NCBI GenBank assembly: GCA_044868295.1
Contig: JBIOWF010000340.1
Coordinates: 1 to 27,648, forward strand
Source of the DNA: JBIOWF01 sp044868295
GTDB taxonomy: Bacteria; Actinomycetota; Actinomycetes; Streptosporangiales; Streptosporangiaceae
Direction: 5' to 3'
Length of the DNA stretch: 27,648 bases
In this document: positions 15,781 through 22,121 of the stretch, one piece after another
Position numbering within the stretch: the first letter of the stretch is position 1
Layout of the letters: every line of letters starts with the position of its first letter
Notes under the pieces: model-generated
Database searches by the model: none
Told to the model about the DNA's origin: nothing
What the model saw: the letters and a program-made list of their open reading frames with translations, nothing else
Made by a program: the position numbers and the translations under genes

Positions 15781-15804
15781 ATATACTAATCTGGATTCAT
15801 ATAT
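15781..15804. promoter_or_regulatory. Palindromic operator and -10 of the vapBC operon
   Basis: This AT-rich 24-base block is a nested inverted repeat: ATATA (15781-15785) pairs with TATAT (15800-15804), and AATC (15788-15791) with GATT (15794-15797), around a 2-base centre. TATACT (15782-15787) inside it is a strong -10. The antitoxin ATG is 17 bases beyond it, so the transcript has a very short leader. VapB-VapC complexes bind such palindromes to autoregulate. No convincing -35 was found. Confidence 0.6.
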
Positions 15805-15820
15805 ACGAGCGGGGGTACTC

Positions 15821-16045
15821 ATGACCAAGACCCTGATCGACCTTGATGACGAGGCCTTGGCCGAGGCCGCGAAGTTGCTCGGCACCTCTTCCAAGAAGGA
15901 CACGGTCAACGCCGCCCTACGAGAGATCGTCGACCGACGCAGGCGGGCGGCGGCCATAGCTCGAATGCGTGAGATGGTGGCTGAGGGAGAGATCGACTTC
16001 TCAGTCATCGAGAAGGGTGATGGCGCGCAACAGGCCGTGGCGTGA
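15821..16045 (+). CDS. vapB: VapB-type antitoxin
   Basis: This 74-residue protein begins MTKTLIDLDDEALAEAAKLLG and continues TSSKKDTVNAALREIVDRRRRAAAI, the ribbon-helix-helix DNA-binding pattern of VapB antitoxins. The C-terminal MREMVAEGEIDFSVIEK segment is the flexible part that wraps the toxin and blocks its active site. A GGGGG run lies 9-13 bases before the ATG. The stop overlaps the toxin GTG by four bases (GTGA, 16042-16045), the usual coupling that ensures antitoxin is made first. The palindrome at 15781-15804 is its probable operator. Role: neutralise VapC and, as a complex, repress the operon. The identification rests on sequence pattern, size and position, which all agree. Confidence 0.88.
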   Translation: MTKTLIDLDDEALAEAAKLLGTSSKKDTVNAALREIVDRRRRAAAIARMREMVAEGEIDFSVIEKGDGAQQAVA

Positions 16046-16443
16046 CGGAGCTCTATCTCGTCGATACCAGCGCCTTGATCCGCTTCTACCGCGGTCAGGT
16101 CGGTGCGGAATGGGATCAGACGGTTTCCGCCGGGCTTGTCGGTATCTGTGAGCCGGTCAGGCAGGAGTACCTCCGAGCGGTCGGCGGCCGGCCGGCTTTC
16201 TACGAAGCCGACAGCCTGCTCCAGGAGAGCTTTCCGTACTACGTCGTCCCTGAATCAACTTGGGACGAGACAGCCGACCTGCAGCGCGACCTCGCCGACA
16301 AGGGATGGCATCAATGCGCCTCTCCAGTCGATCTGCTCATAGCGGTTGTTGCTCGACATCACAAGCTCACCGTGCTGCACGCCGACGCAGACTTCGAGAC
16401 CATCTCCCGCCTAACCGGACAGCCGGTGCGCTGGATCAGCTGA
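16042..16443 (+). CDS. vapC: VapC-type PIN-domain ribonuclease toxin
   Basis: This 133-residue PIN protein starts with LVDTSALIRFYRG, giving the first catalytic acid Asp8. Glu42 (RQEYLRA), Asp97 (SPVDLLIA) and Asp115/Asp117 (LHADADFETI) complete the magnesium-binding site, so it looks active. VapC toxins are site-specific endoribonucleases that cut tRNA or rRNA and stop translation when antitoxin is lost; the target here is unknown. It starts at GTG 16042, overlapping the antitoxin stop. The pair lies between the exporter operon and hisI on the same strand but has its own AT-rich promoter, so it is an independent cassette. Length and motifs are those of a complete toxin, with no sign of inactivation. 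Confidence 0.9.
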   Translation: MTELYLVDTSALIRFYRGQVGAEWDQTVSAGLVGICEPVRQEYLRAVGGRPAFYEADSLLQESFPYYVVPESTWDETADLQRDLADKGWHQCASPVDLLIAVVARHHKLTVLHADADFETISRLTGQPVRWIS

Positions 16444-16483
16444 CTGAGCGCAGCGCGCGACCGGTCAGAAGCCGCAGTAAGCC

Positions 16484-16500
16484 CCGGGCCTGCGGCCCGG
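16484..16500 (+). terminator. Possible hairpin terminator after vapC
   Basis: CCGGGCC (16484-16490) and GGCCCGG (16494-16500) form a perfect 7-pair, all-GC stem with a TGC loop, 41 bases after the vapC stop. There is no T-tract, as is common for actinobacterial hairpins thought to end transcription. It may separate vapBC from hisI or act as an mRNA stabiliser. Confidence 0.35.
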
Positions 16501-16563
16501 CGGTGTACGCCGGGCTGAGCGCCGGAGTGTGAGCGTCCTTCCCGGCTGCGGCAGAATTGGCGC

Positions 16564-16914
16564 ATGTCCCTGGACCCGAAGATCGCTGGACGACTGAAGC
16601 GCGCGCCGGACGGCCTGGTGCCCGTGATCGTCCAGCAGCATGACACCGGCGAGGTGCTGATGCTCGCCTGGATGGACGACGAGGCGCTGCACCGGACGCT
16701 GACCACGGGCCGGGCGACGTACTGGTCCCGCAGCCGGCGGGAATACTGGGTGAAGGGCGACACGTCGGGCCATGTCCAGTGGGTGCGGCACGTGGCCCTG
16801 GACTGTGACGGTGACACGATCCTGCTGAAGGTGGACCAGGTGGGGGCCGCCTGCCACACCGGCGACCGCACCTGCTTCGATGCTGATGTGCTTGAGGTGA
16901 GCGGAACCCCATGA
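16564..16914 (+). CDS. hisI: Phosphoribosyl-AMP cyclohydrolase
   Basis: This 116-residue enzyme opens the adenine ring of phosphoribosyl-AMP, the third step of histidine synthesis in the cytoplasm. Typical motifs are GEVLMLAWMDDEAL (29-42), ATYWSRSRREYWVKGDTSGH (51-70), DCDGD (80-84, magnesium and zinc ligands including Asp80, Cys81, Asp82 and Asp84) and GAACHTGDRTCF with Cys97 and Cys104. It is the stand-alone form without a fused HisE pyrophosphohydrolase, as usual in actinobacteria. The stop overlaps the start of the next membrane-protein gene by four bases. In most actinomycetes trpE follows hisI directly; here it does not. The other his genes would lie outside this window. Confidence 0.95.
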   Translation: MSLDPKIAGRLKRAPDGLVPVIVQQHDTGEVLMLAWMDDEALHRTLTTGRATYWSRSRREYWVKGDTSGHVQWVRHVALDCDGDTILLKVDQVGAACHTGDRTCFDADVLEVSGTP

Positions 16915-17672
16915 CGACGGGCGACGCGCCGCCGGCCCCGCGCGCGACTCCCGACCCGGCTCGTACGGCCAGGCGCTCGCTCACGGTCTGGCTGGCCGTG
17001 TGCGTCCTGGGCGCCGGCCTGGTCCTGCTGGCCTCGGGGCGCACCTGGGTCACGGTGGTCTTCGACCCGAAGGTGGGCGCGCTCGGCTCTGGGCGGGTGG
17101 CCCTCTCCGGAGGCCGGCTGTCCCCCTTGATCAGCCCTGTGGCGCTGGCGGCCCTCGCCGCCACCGTGGCCGTGCTCGCCACACGCGGCCTGGCGCGGCG
17201 GGCCATCGGGGTGGTGATCGCGCTGTGCGGGATCGGCGTCGCCGCCGCGGCGTGGACCGGGACGCGCACTGGGGCGATCACCGTCGCGGTGACCGAGCGG
17301 GCGGCCGTCACGATGACGTCGCGAGGGGCGTTCACCGAGTCCGTCGCCTGGGCCTGGCCGGTGCTCACTGCCGTGGGCGGGGCGATCCTGCTGGCCGGGG
17401 GAGTCCTGGCGGCGGTCCGGGGCGGCCGGTGGCCGGGCATGTCCGGCCGGTACGACCGCCCGTCGAGCGGCGCCGGCCGTACCGGATCGGGACCGGCGCG
17501 ACCGAGGGGCGCCCCGAGCGGCTCCGCGACCAGTGATCGTGCCCTGTGGGACGCGATCGACGAGGGCGCCGATCCGACACTGGAACCGGGAGATCCCGTC
17601 GATCGCGACGGGCCCGCCGGATCTGTTGGGCACACCGGGAATCCCGGGAATCAGCGGCACCGGGAACGTTGA
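16911..17672 (+). CDS. Trp-biosynthesis-associated membrane protein (TIGR02234 / Trp_oprn_chp family)
   Basis: This 253-residue protein has four predicted membrane helices (about residues 22-42, 75-92, 98-116 and 145-167) within the first 170 residues. Between helices 1 and 2 it has SGRTWVTVVFDP, the recognisable Trp_oprn_chp feature. Residues 170-253 are a polar, Gly/Pro/Arg-rich cytoplasmic tail without obvious domain. Members are found next to trp genes in actinobacteria, but their role is unproven; transport or membrane docking has been suggested only from context. The ATG at 16911 overlaps the hisI stop (ATGA), so the two are translationally coupled. In this window it follows hisI directly, where trpE would usually lie between. 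Confidence 0.85.
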   Translation: MTTGDAPPAPRATPDPARTARRSLTVWLAVCVLGAGLVLLASGRTWVTVVFDPKVGALGSGRVALSGGRLSPLISPVALAALAATVAVLATRGLARRAIGVVIALCGIGVAAAAWTGTRTGAITVAVTERAAVTMTSRGAFTESVAWAWPVLTAVGGAILLAGGVLAAVRGGRWPGMSGRYDRPSSGAGRTGSGPARPRGAPSGSATSDRALWDAIDEGADPTLEPGDPVDRDGPAGSVGHTGNPGNQRHRER

Positions 17673-17868
17673 CAGCAAGCGGGGCGGCATGTGAGAACTC
17701 GCCCTGTCGCGAGGATCGCCGTGGTTATCATGACGGGGAGTTCACTCGCGGTGAGTTCATGATGGCGGCAAGCAGATCACAACTTGTCCACGAACCGGCT
17801 GCTTCCTCCTCTTGAGCCCCATATGTCGCTAGGCTTCCCGCCGCAAACGTGACGCATAGGAGTCATCA

Positions 17869-18279
17869 ATGAGCTACGGAAATCAGCCGGGCGACACGGG
17901 GGGCTACGGGGCTCCGCCGCCCGGCGGGGGATACGGGCCTCCTGGCGGTTACGGACCGCCCGGTGGAGGATACGGGCCTCCCGGTGGGTACGGCGGAGCG
18001 CCGGTACCCCCGGACAACCACCTGGTCCCGGCCATCCTCACGACCTTGTTCTGCTGCCTCCCCTTCGGGATTGTGGCGATCATCAAGTCGAGCAACGTGA
18101 ACTCGAAGTGGTCGGTTGGTGACTACCAGGGCGCCCTGCAGGCCTCCGAAGAGGCGAAGACCTGGTGGAAGCGGGCCCTGATCTGGGGCATCATCATCAA
18201 CGTCGCATTCTTCGTACTGTGGATCGTGGTCGTCGTGGTGGCGGGTACGCTCAGCACCGGCTCCTACTCGTCATACTGA
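17869..18279 (+). CDS. CD225/dispanin-like two-helix membrane protein
   Basis: This 136-residue protein starts at an ATG with AGGAG (17858-17862) six bases upstream. The first 45 residues are a Gly-Tyr-Pro repeat of the GGYGPP type, likely disordered. From PPDNHLVPAILTTLFCCLPFGIVAIIKSSNVNSKW comes the CD225/dispanin core: helix 1 (about 53-73) with adjacent Cys62-Cys63, a polar loop with WSVGDYQGALQASEEAKTWW, and helix 2 (about 104-126). Eukaryotic dispanins (IFITM proteins) alter membrane curvature; bacterial members are common in actinobacteria, with no settled role. The gene lies between the Trp-associated membrane protein and a DUF2752 gene, all on one strand. A 196-base gap upstream suggests its own promoter. 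Fold assignment is good; function is unknown. Confidence 0.85.
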   Translation: MSYGNQPGDTGGYGAPPPGGGYGPPGGYGPPGGGYGPPGGYGGAPVPPDNHLVPAILTTLFCCLPFGIVAIIKSSNVNSKWSVGDYQGALQASEEAKTWWKRALIWGIIINVAFFVLWIVVVVVAGTLSTGSYSSY

Positions 18280-18283
18280 ACGC

Positions 18284-18715
18284 ATGACGGCGACTGTCCC
18301 CGAGCGGCGGGGGCTGGACCGGTTGCGGTCCGTGCTCGCGCCGCTCGGCGTGGCGGCGGTCACCGGCGCGGCGTTCGCGTACGTGGGCGCCGTCGATCCG
18401 AATCGGCCCGGGCACTACCCGACGTGTCCGTTCTTCTTCGCCACCGGGCTCTACTGCCCGGGGTGCGGCACGCTCCGGGCCATGCACGCCATCGGGAACG
18501 CCGACGTCGTCTCGGCTCTCGGCCTGAATCCGCTCGCGGTGGCGAGCATCCCGTTCCTGCTGTTCTGGTGGGGCCGCTGGATGATTCGATCATGGCAGGG
18601 GCGGCCCCCGCGCACCACTTTGGCCCACCCGGCCTATCTGTGGGGGTTTCTCGCACTTGTGATCGTTTTCTGGGTGGTGCGGAACATGCCTTTCGGCCGC
18701 TTTCTCGCACCTTGA
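18284..18715 (+). CDS. DUF2752 membrane protein
   Basis: This 143-residue protein has the DUF2752 signature YPTCPFFFATGLYCPGCGTLRA (about residues 45-66), with Cys48, Cys58 and Cys61. The last two form a CPGC motif that could bind metal or form a disulfide. Three helices are likely: about 18-35, 76-96 and 112-135, with the cysteine motif between the first two and so probably at the membrane surface. The start lies only four bases after the dispanin stop, so both should be co-transcribed and perhaps act together. Members are widespread in bacteria, with no defined function. The position just before trpC recurs in my memory of actinomycete trp clusters, but I cannot verify it here. Confidence 0.85.
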   Translation: MTATVPERRGLDRLRSVLAPLGVAAVTGAAFAYVGAVDPNRPGHYPTCPFFFATGLYCPGCGTLRAMHAIGNADVVSALGLNPLAVASIPFLLFWWGRWMIRSWQGRPPRTTLAHPAYLWGFLALVIVFWVVRNMPFGRFLAP

Positions 18716-18807
18716 CGGACACCCAGTGGCGGGGCAATGCGGGCAAGACCGATAGCATCGGCAGGGCAAGGCAGGGAGTTCAGGCCGACCGGAGGGATCC
18801 TGATCGC

Positions 18808-18891
18808 GTGAGCGAGCGAAGCGAGGGAACGGGTTTGCACAGCGGTCTTCACTCACGCGGGCTCCGAGTCGAAGGCGAGGCGAGCGCGTGA
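18808..18891 (+). CDS. Mini-ORF upstream of and overlapping trpC (27 residues, tentative)
   Basis: A GTG at 18808 opens a 27-codon frame starting MSERSEGTG. Its TGA (18889-18891) overlaps the trpC GTG as GTGA (18888-18891). GGAGGG lies 11 bases upstream, rather far. It contains no tryptophan, so it is not a classical Trp attenuator peptide. The start GTGAGCGAGC is identical to that of the mini-ORF between trpC and trpB. It may be a leader peptide giving translational coupling, or a dispersed GAGCGAAGCGAG-type repeat that happens to be open. Confidence 0.35.
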   Translation: MSERSEGTGLHSGLHSRGLRVEGEASA

Positions 18892-19712
18892 GTGTTCTCG
18901 ACGAGATCATCGTGGGCGTCCGAGAGGACCTGGAGGCCCGCCAGCGGGCCGTGCCGATCGAGGAGCTGAAGGAGCGCGCGAGCCGCGCTCCGGCGTCCAG
19001 GGACGCGTACGCGGCGCTCGGTGGCGACAGGGTCTCCGTGATCGCGGAGGTGAAGCGGTCCAGCCCGTCGAAGGGCGCGCTCGCCGCCATCGCGGATCCG
19101 GCCGCTCTGGCCGCCGACTACGAGGCCGGAGGCGCGCACGTCATCAGCGTGCTGACCGAGCGGCGCAGGTTCGGCGGCACCCTCGACGACCTGGCCGCGG
19201 TTCGCGCGGCCGTCGACATCCCGGTGCTGCGCAAGGACTTCATCGTCACCTCCTACCAGCTCTGGGAGGCCAGGGCCTACGGCGCGGACCTCGCGCTGCT
19301 GATCGTGGCGGCCCTGGAGCAGAACGCGCTGGTCTCGCTGATCGAGCGGGCCGAGTCGATCGGCCTGACGCCGCTGGTGGAGGTGCACACCGAGGAGGAG
19401 CTCGAACGCGCCGTCGCCGCCGGAGCGAAGATCATCGGCGTGAACGCGCGGAACCTCAAGACCCTCCAGGTGGACCGCGAGGTGTTCGCCAAGGTCGCGC
19501 CAAAGATTCCGGACGGCATCATCAAGATCGCGGAGTCTGGGGTGCGGGGCCCGCACGACCTGCTAGCGTACGCGCGAGCCGGGGCCGACGCGGTGCTGGT
19601 CGGTGAGAGCCTGGTCACCGGCAAGGATCCGAAGACCGCGGTGAACGACCTGGTCACGGCTGGCGCGCACCCCGCGTCCCGGCAGGACAACGGACCTGAG
19701 AGACAGTCGTGA
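18888..19712 (+). CDS. trpC: Indole-3-glycerol phosphate synthase
   Basis: This 274-residue TIM-barrel enzyme closes the indole ring by decarboxylating carboxyphenylaminodeoxyribulose 5-phosphate, the last step before tryptophan synthase. The catalytic set is complete: Glu54 and Lys56 (IAEVKRSSPSKG), Lys116 (LRKDFIV), Glu165 (LVEVHTEE), Asn186 (GVNARNL), and Glu216-Ser217 (IAESGV). Their mutual spacing matches the characterised Sulfolobus enzyme. The GTG at 18888 is overlapped by the stop of an upstream mini-ORF, and the TGA at 19710-19712 overlaps the GTG of another. The last 20 residues are a polar extension. It is followed after 52 bases by trpB, forming a trpC-trpB-trpA unit. No attenuator rich in Trp codons was found upstream. 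Confidence 0.95.
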   Translation: MSVLDEIIVGVREDLEARQRAVPIEELKERASRAPASRDAYAALGGDRVSVIAEVKRSSPSKGALAAIADPAALAADYEAGGAHVISVLTERRRFGGTLDDLAAVRAAVDIPVLRKDFIVTSYQLWEARAYGADLALLIVAALEQNALVSLIERAESIGLTPLVEVHTEEELERAVAAGAKIIGVNARNLKTLQVDREVFAKVAPKIPDGIIKIAESGVRGPHDLLAYARAGADAVLVGESLVTGKDPKTAVNDLVTAGAHPASRQDNGPERQS

Positions 19713-19768
19713 GCGAGCCAATGAGCACAGCATCGTCAGGAACGCCGCGGGTCAAGGAGGACATGTGA
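19709..19768 (+). CDS. Mini-ORF bridging trpC and trpB (19 residues, tentative)
   Basis: GTG at 19709 overlaps the trpC stop (GTGA, 19709-19712). Nineteen codons later the TGA (19766-19768) overlaps the trpB GTG (GTGA, 19765-19768). The frame reads MSEPMSTASSGTPRVKEDM, and its 3' codons contain the trpB ribosome-binding site AAGGAGG. Ribosomes finishing trpC could re-initiate here and again at trpB, giving a coupled relay. In Streptomyces a small gene (trpX/trpM, about 63 codons) sits in this same position. This frame is far shorter and I see no homology, so it may be only a coupling device or chance. Confidence 0.35.
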   Translation: MSEPMSTASSGTPRVKEDM

Positions 19769-21009
19769 CCGCGACAGAGGGGACCCTTCTCACCGCCGCC
19801 GATCTGGCCGGCAACGGGGTCCACGGCAACGACCCGGACCTGTACGGCAAGTTCGGCATCTTCGGCGGTCGTTATGTGCCCGAGGCGCTCATCCCGGCCC
19901 TGGACGAGGTCGCCGCGGAGTACGCCAAGGCCAAGAGCGACATCGCGTTCCTGCGCGAGTTCGACCACCTGCTGCGCACCTACGCGGGCCGGCCGACCAC
20001 GATCACCGACGTGCCTCGTTTCGGCGAGCACGCGGGCGGCGCGCGGATCATCCTGAAGCGCGAGGACCTGACCCACACCGGCGCCCACAAGATCAACAAT
20101 GTGCTCGGCCAGGCCCTGCTGACCAAGCGCCTGGGCAAGAGCCGGGTGATCGCCGAGACCGGCGCGGGCCAGCACGGTGTCGCCACCGCGACGGCCGCCG
20201 CGCTCATGGGTCTCGAGTGCGTCATCTACATGGGGGCCGTCGACTGCGAGCGCCAGGCGCTCAACGTCGCCCGCATGAAGCTCCTCGGCGCCACCGTCGT
20301 CCCGGTCACCAACGGCAGCCAGACGCTCAAGGACGCCATCAACGAGGCCTTCCGCGACTGGGTCACCAACGTCGACAGGACCCACTACCTCTTCGGCACG
20401 GTCGCGGGCCCGCACCCGTTCCCGGAGATCGTCCGTGACTTCGCCCGGATCATCGGGGTCGAGGCCCGCCGCCAGGTGCTGGAGCTGACCGGCAAGCTGC
20501 CCGACGCGGTCGCCGCGGCGGTCGGCGGCGGGTCGAACGCGATCGGGATCTTCCACGCCTTCATCGGCGACGAGGGCGTCCAGCTGCACGGCTACGAGGC
20601 GGGCGGACACGGGCTGGAGAGCGGCGAGCACGCCCTCACGCTCACCGCGGGCTCCGTCGGGGTGCTGCACGGCTCGCGCACCTACGTCCTGCAGGACGAC
20701 GAGGGCCAGACGATCGAGTCCCACTCGATCTCGGCCGGTCTCGACTACCCGGGGGTCGGGCCCGAACACGCCTGGCTCAAGGACAGCGGCCGCGCGACCT
20801 ACCACGGCATCACCGACGCCGAGGCGATGGACGCGTTCTCGCTTCTCGCCCGCACCGAGGGGATCATCCCCGCGATCGAGTCCTCACACGCCCTCGCCGG
20901 AGCGCTCAAGCTCGGCCGGGAGCTCGGCCCCGAGGCCACCATCCTGGTCAACCTCTCGGGCCGGGGTGACAAGGACATGGGCACCGCCATGAAGTACTTC
21001 AACCTGTAA
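19765..21009 (+). CDS. trpB: Tryptophan synthase beta subunit
   Basis: This 414-residue PLP enzyme condenses indole with L-serine to make L-tryptophan, working in an alpha2-beta2 complex with TrpA through an indole tunnel. Lys109 in KREDLTHTGAHKINN binds PLP. Glu131 (AETGAGQHG) is the catalytic acid, 22 residues later as in the Salmonella enzyme. GGGSNAIGIF holds the cofactor phosphate. YVPEALIPAL and GLDYPGVGPEHAWL are family landmarks. The start is GTG at 19765, directly behind AAGGAGG (19754-19760); an ATG two bases earlier is out of frame. This is the TrpB1 type that pairs with TrpA, not the stand-alone TrpB2. An N-terminal extension of about 20 residues precedes the conserved region. Confidence 0.97.
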   Translation: MTATEGTLLTAADLAGNGVHGNDPDLYGKFGIFGGRYVPEALIPALDEVAAEYAKAKSDIAFLREFDHLLRTYAGRPTTITDVPRFGEHAGGARIILKREDLTHTGAHKINNVLGQALLTKRLGKSRVIAETGAGQHGVATATAAALMGLECVIYMGAVDCERQALNVARMKLLGATVVPVTNGSQTLKDAINEAFRDWVTNVDRTHYLFGTVAGPHPFPEIVRDFARIIGVEARRQVLELTGKLPDAVAAAVGGGSNAIGIFHAFIGDEGVQLHGYEAGGHGLESGEHALTLTAGSVGVLHGSRTYVLQDDEGQTIESHSISAGLDYPGVGPEHAWLKDSGRATYHGITDAEAMDAFSLLARTEGIIPAIESSHALAGALKLGRELGPEATILVNLSGRGDKDMGTAMKYFNL

Positions 21010-21026
21010 ATGGGAGAAGGGGCCCG

Positions 21027-21071
21027 GTCGGGCACGCCGGGGCCGCGCACGCGGCCCTCAAGGTGCCCGGC
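21027..21071 (+). other. Structured spacer between trpB and trpA
   Basis: CGGGCAC (21029-21035) can pair with GTGCCCG (21063-21069), enclosing a second hairpin GGGCCGCG (21040-21047) with CGCGGCCC (21050-21057). The resulting two-tier stem fills most of the 95-base spacer in front of trpA. It may adjust the trpB:trpA ratio or protect the mRNA. No T-tract follows, so full termination is unlikely. Confidence 0.4.
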
Positions 21072-21104
21072 GAGACGGCTCCCACCCGGAAGAACGGACC
21101 TTCG

Positions 21105-21902
21105 ATGACGACTCTTCAGACGGTGTTCGAGAAGGCGCGCGCCGAGAACAGGGCCGCCCTCGTCGGCTATCTGCCCGCCGGGTTCCCCACCAAGGAGGGC
21201 GGTGTCGCCGCCGCGACCGCCATGGTCGAGGCCGGTTGCGACGTGATCGAGATCGGCCTGCCGTACTCCGATCCGCTCATGGACGGCCCCACCATCCAGG
21301 ACGCGGTCCACCGGTCGCTGGCCAACGGGACCCGCATCGCCGACGTGCTGCGCACCGTCGAGGGCGTGGCCAAGTCGGGCGCCGCGACGCTCGTCATGAC
21401 GTACTGGAACCCGATCGACCGATACGGTGCGGAGCGTTTCGCGCGGGACCTGGCGAACGCGGGCGGCGTCGGCACGATCACGCCGGACCTCACCCCCGAG
21501 GAGTCCGAGCCCTGGCTCCAGGCCAGTAAGGACGCGGGCATCGACACCGTGTTCCTGGTCGCGCCGAGCTCCACGGAGGATCGGATCGGCAAGGTCGCCG
21601 AGATCTGCACCGGCTTCGTGTACGCGGCCTCGCTGATGGGCGTCACCGGCGCCCGCGAGGTGGTCAGCGCGGCGGCCGAGGGGCTGGTCAAGCGGACCCG
21701 CGAGCGCACCTCGCTGCCCGTCTGCGTGGGCCTCGGGGTCGGTACCGGGCGGCAGGCCGCCGAGGTCGCCGCCTACGCCGACGGCGTCATCGTCGGCTCC
21801 GCGTTCATCCGCCTCATCCTCGACGCGCCGGACGAGGCGTCCGGGCTCGACGCCGTGCGCCGGCTCGGGGCCGAGCTGGCCCAGGGCGTCCGCCGCTCCT
21901 GA
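21105..21902 (+). CDS. trpA: Tryptophan synthase alpha subunit
   Basis: This 265-residue TIM-barrel subunit releases indole and glyceraldehyde 3-phosphate from indole-3-glycerol phosphate and passes indole to TrpB. Counting from the ATG at 21105, the catalytic residues fall at Glu49 (DVIEIGLPYSDP) and Asp60 (PLMDGPTIQ), the same numbers as in the Salmonella enzyme; this supports the start over an upstream in-frame one at 21063. LVAPSST, YAASLMGVTGAR and VCVGLGVGTGRQAAEVAAYADGVIVGSAFI form the phosphate-binding part. The ribosome-binding site is weak, and translation may depend on the upstream structured spacer. It is last in the trp block, eight bases before a strong terminator stem. Confidence 0.96.
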   Translation: MTTLQTVFEKARAENRAALVGYLPAGFPTKEGGVAAATAMVEAGCDVIEIGLPYSDPLMDGPTIQDAVHRSLANGTRIADVLRTVEGVAKSGAATLVMTYWNPIDRYGAERFARDLANAGGVGTITPDLTPEESEPWLQASKDAGIDTVFLVAPSSTEDRIGKVAEICTGFVYAASLMGVTGAREVVSAAAEGLVKRTRERTSLPVCVGLGVGTGRQAAEVAAYADGVIVGSAFIRLILDAPDEASGLDAVRRLGAELAQGVRRS

Positions 21903-21909
21903 CGTGCGC

Positions 21910-21944
21910 AGCGGCTGATCTCCTCGCGAGATCAGCCGCTTTTT
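21910..21944 (+). terminator. Intrinsic terminator of the trp block
   Basis: AGCGGCTGATCTC (21910-21922) pairs perfectly with GAGATCAGCCGCT (21928-21940), a 13-pair stem with a CTCGC loop, followed by a run of five T residues (21940-21944). It starts eight bases after the trpA stop. This is the clearest factor-independent terminator in the window and separates the trp genes from the envelope operon. Confidence 0.9.
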
Positions 21945-22121
21945 GCCGGTCCGTACGGCTGCCGCCCCCAGAACAGTTCAGGACATACGCTTACCTGATG
22001 TTTATGCACCCCATGGTGAGCTTGTCTCCCAGTAATGTGCAGGGTCGTGGCGGCTCGCCGAATGCCGCCGAAGATCTCGGGCAGCGGTGATTTGCCCCCG
22101 GGGCGAGGAGACGAAGGTTCG

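Noticed and set aside
18716..18887. HGxxPAAW-type gene or Trp attenuator upstream of trpC
   Set aside because: No frame with the HGxxPAAW motif, no run of Trp codons and no terminator/antiterminator pair was found; only the tentative mini-ORF is present.
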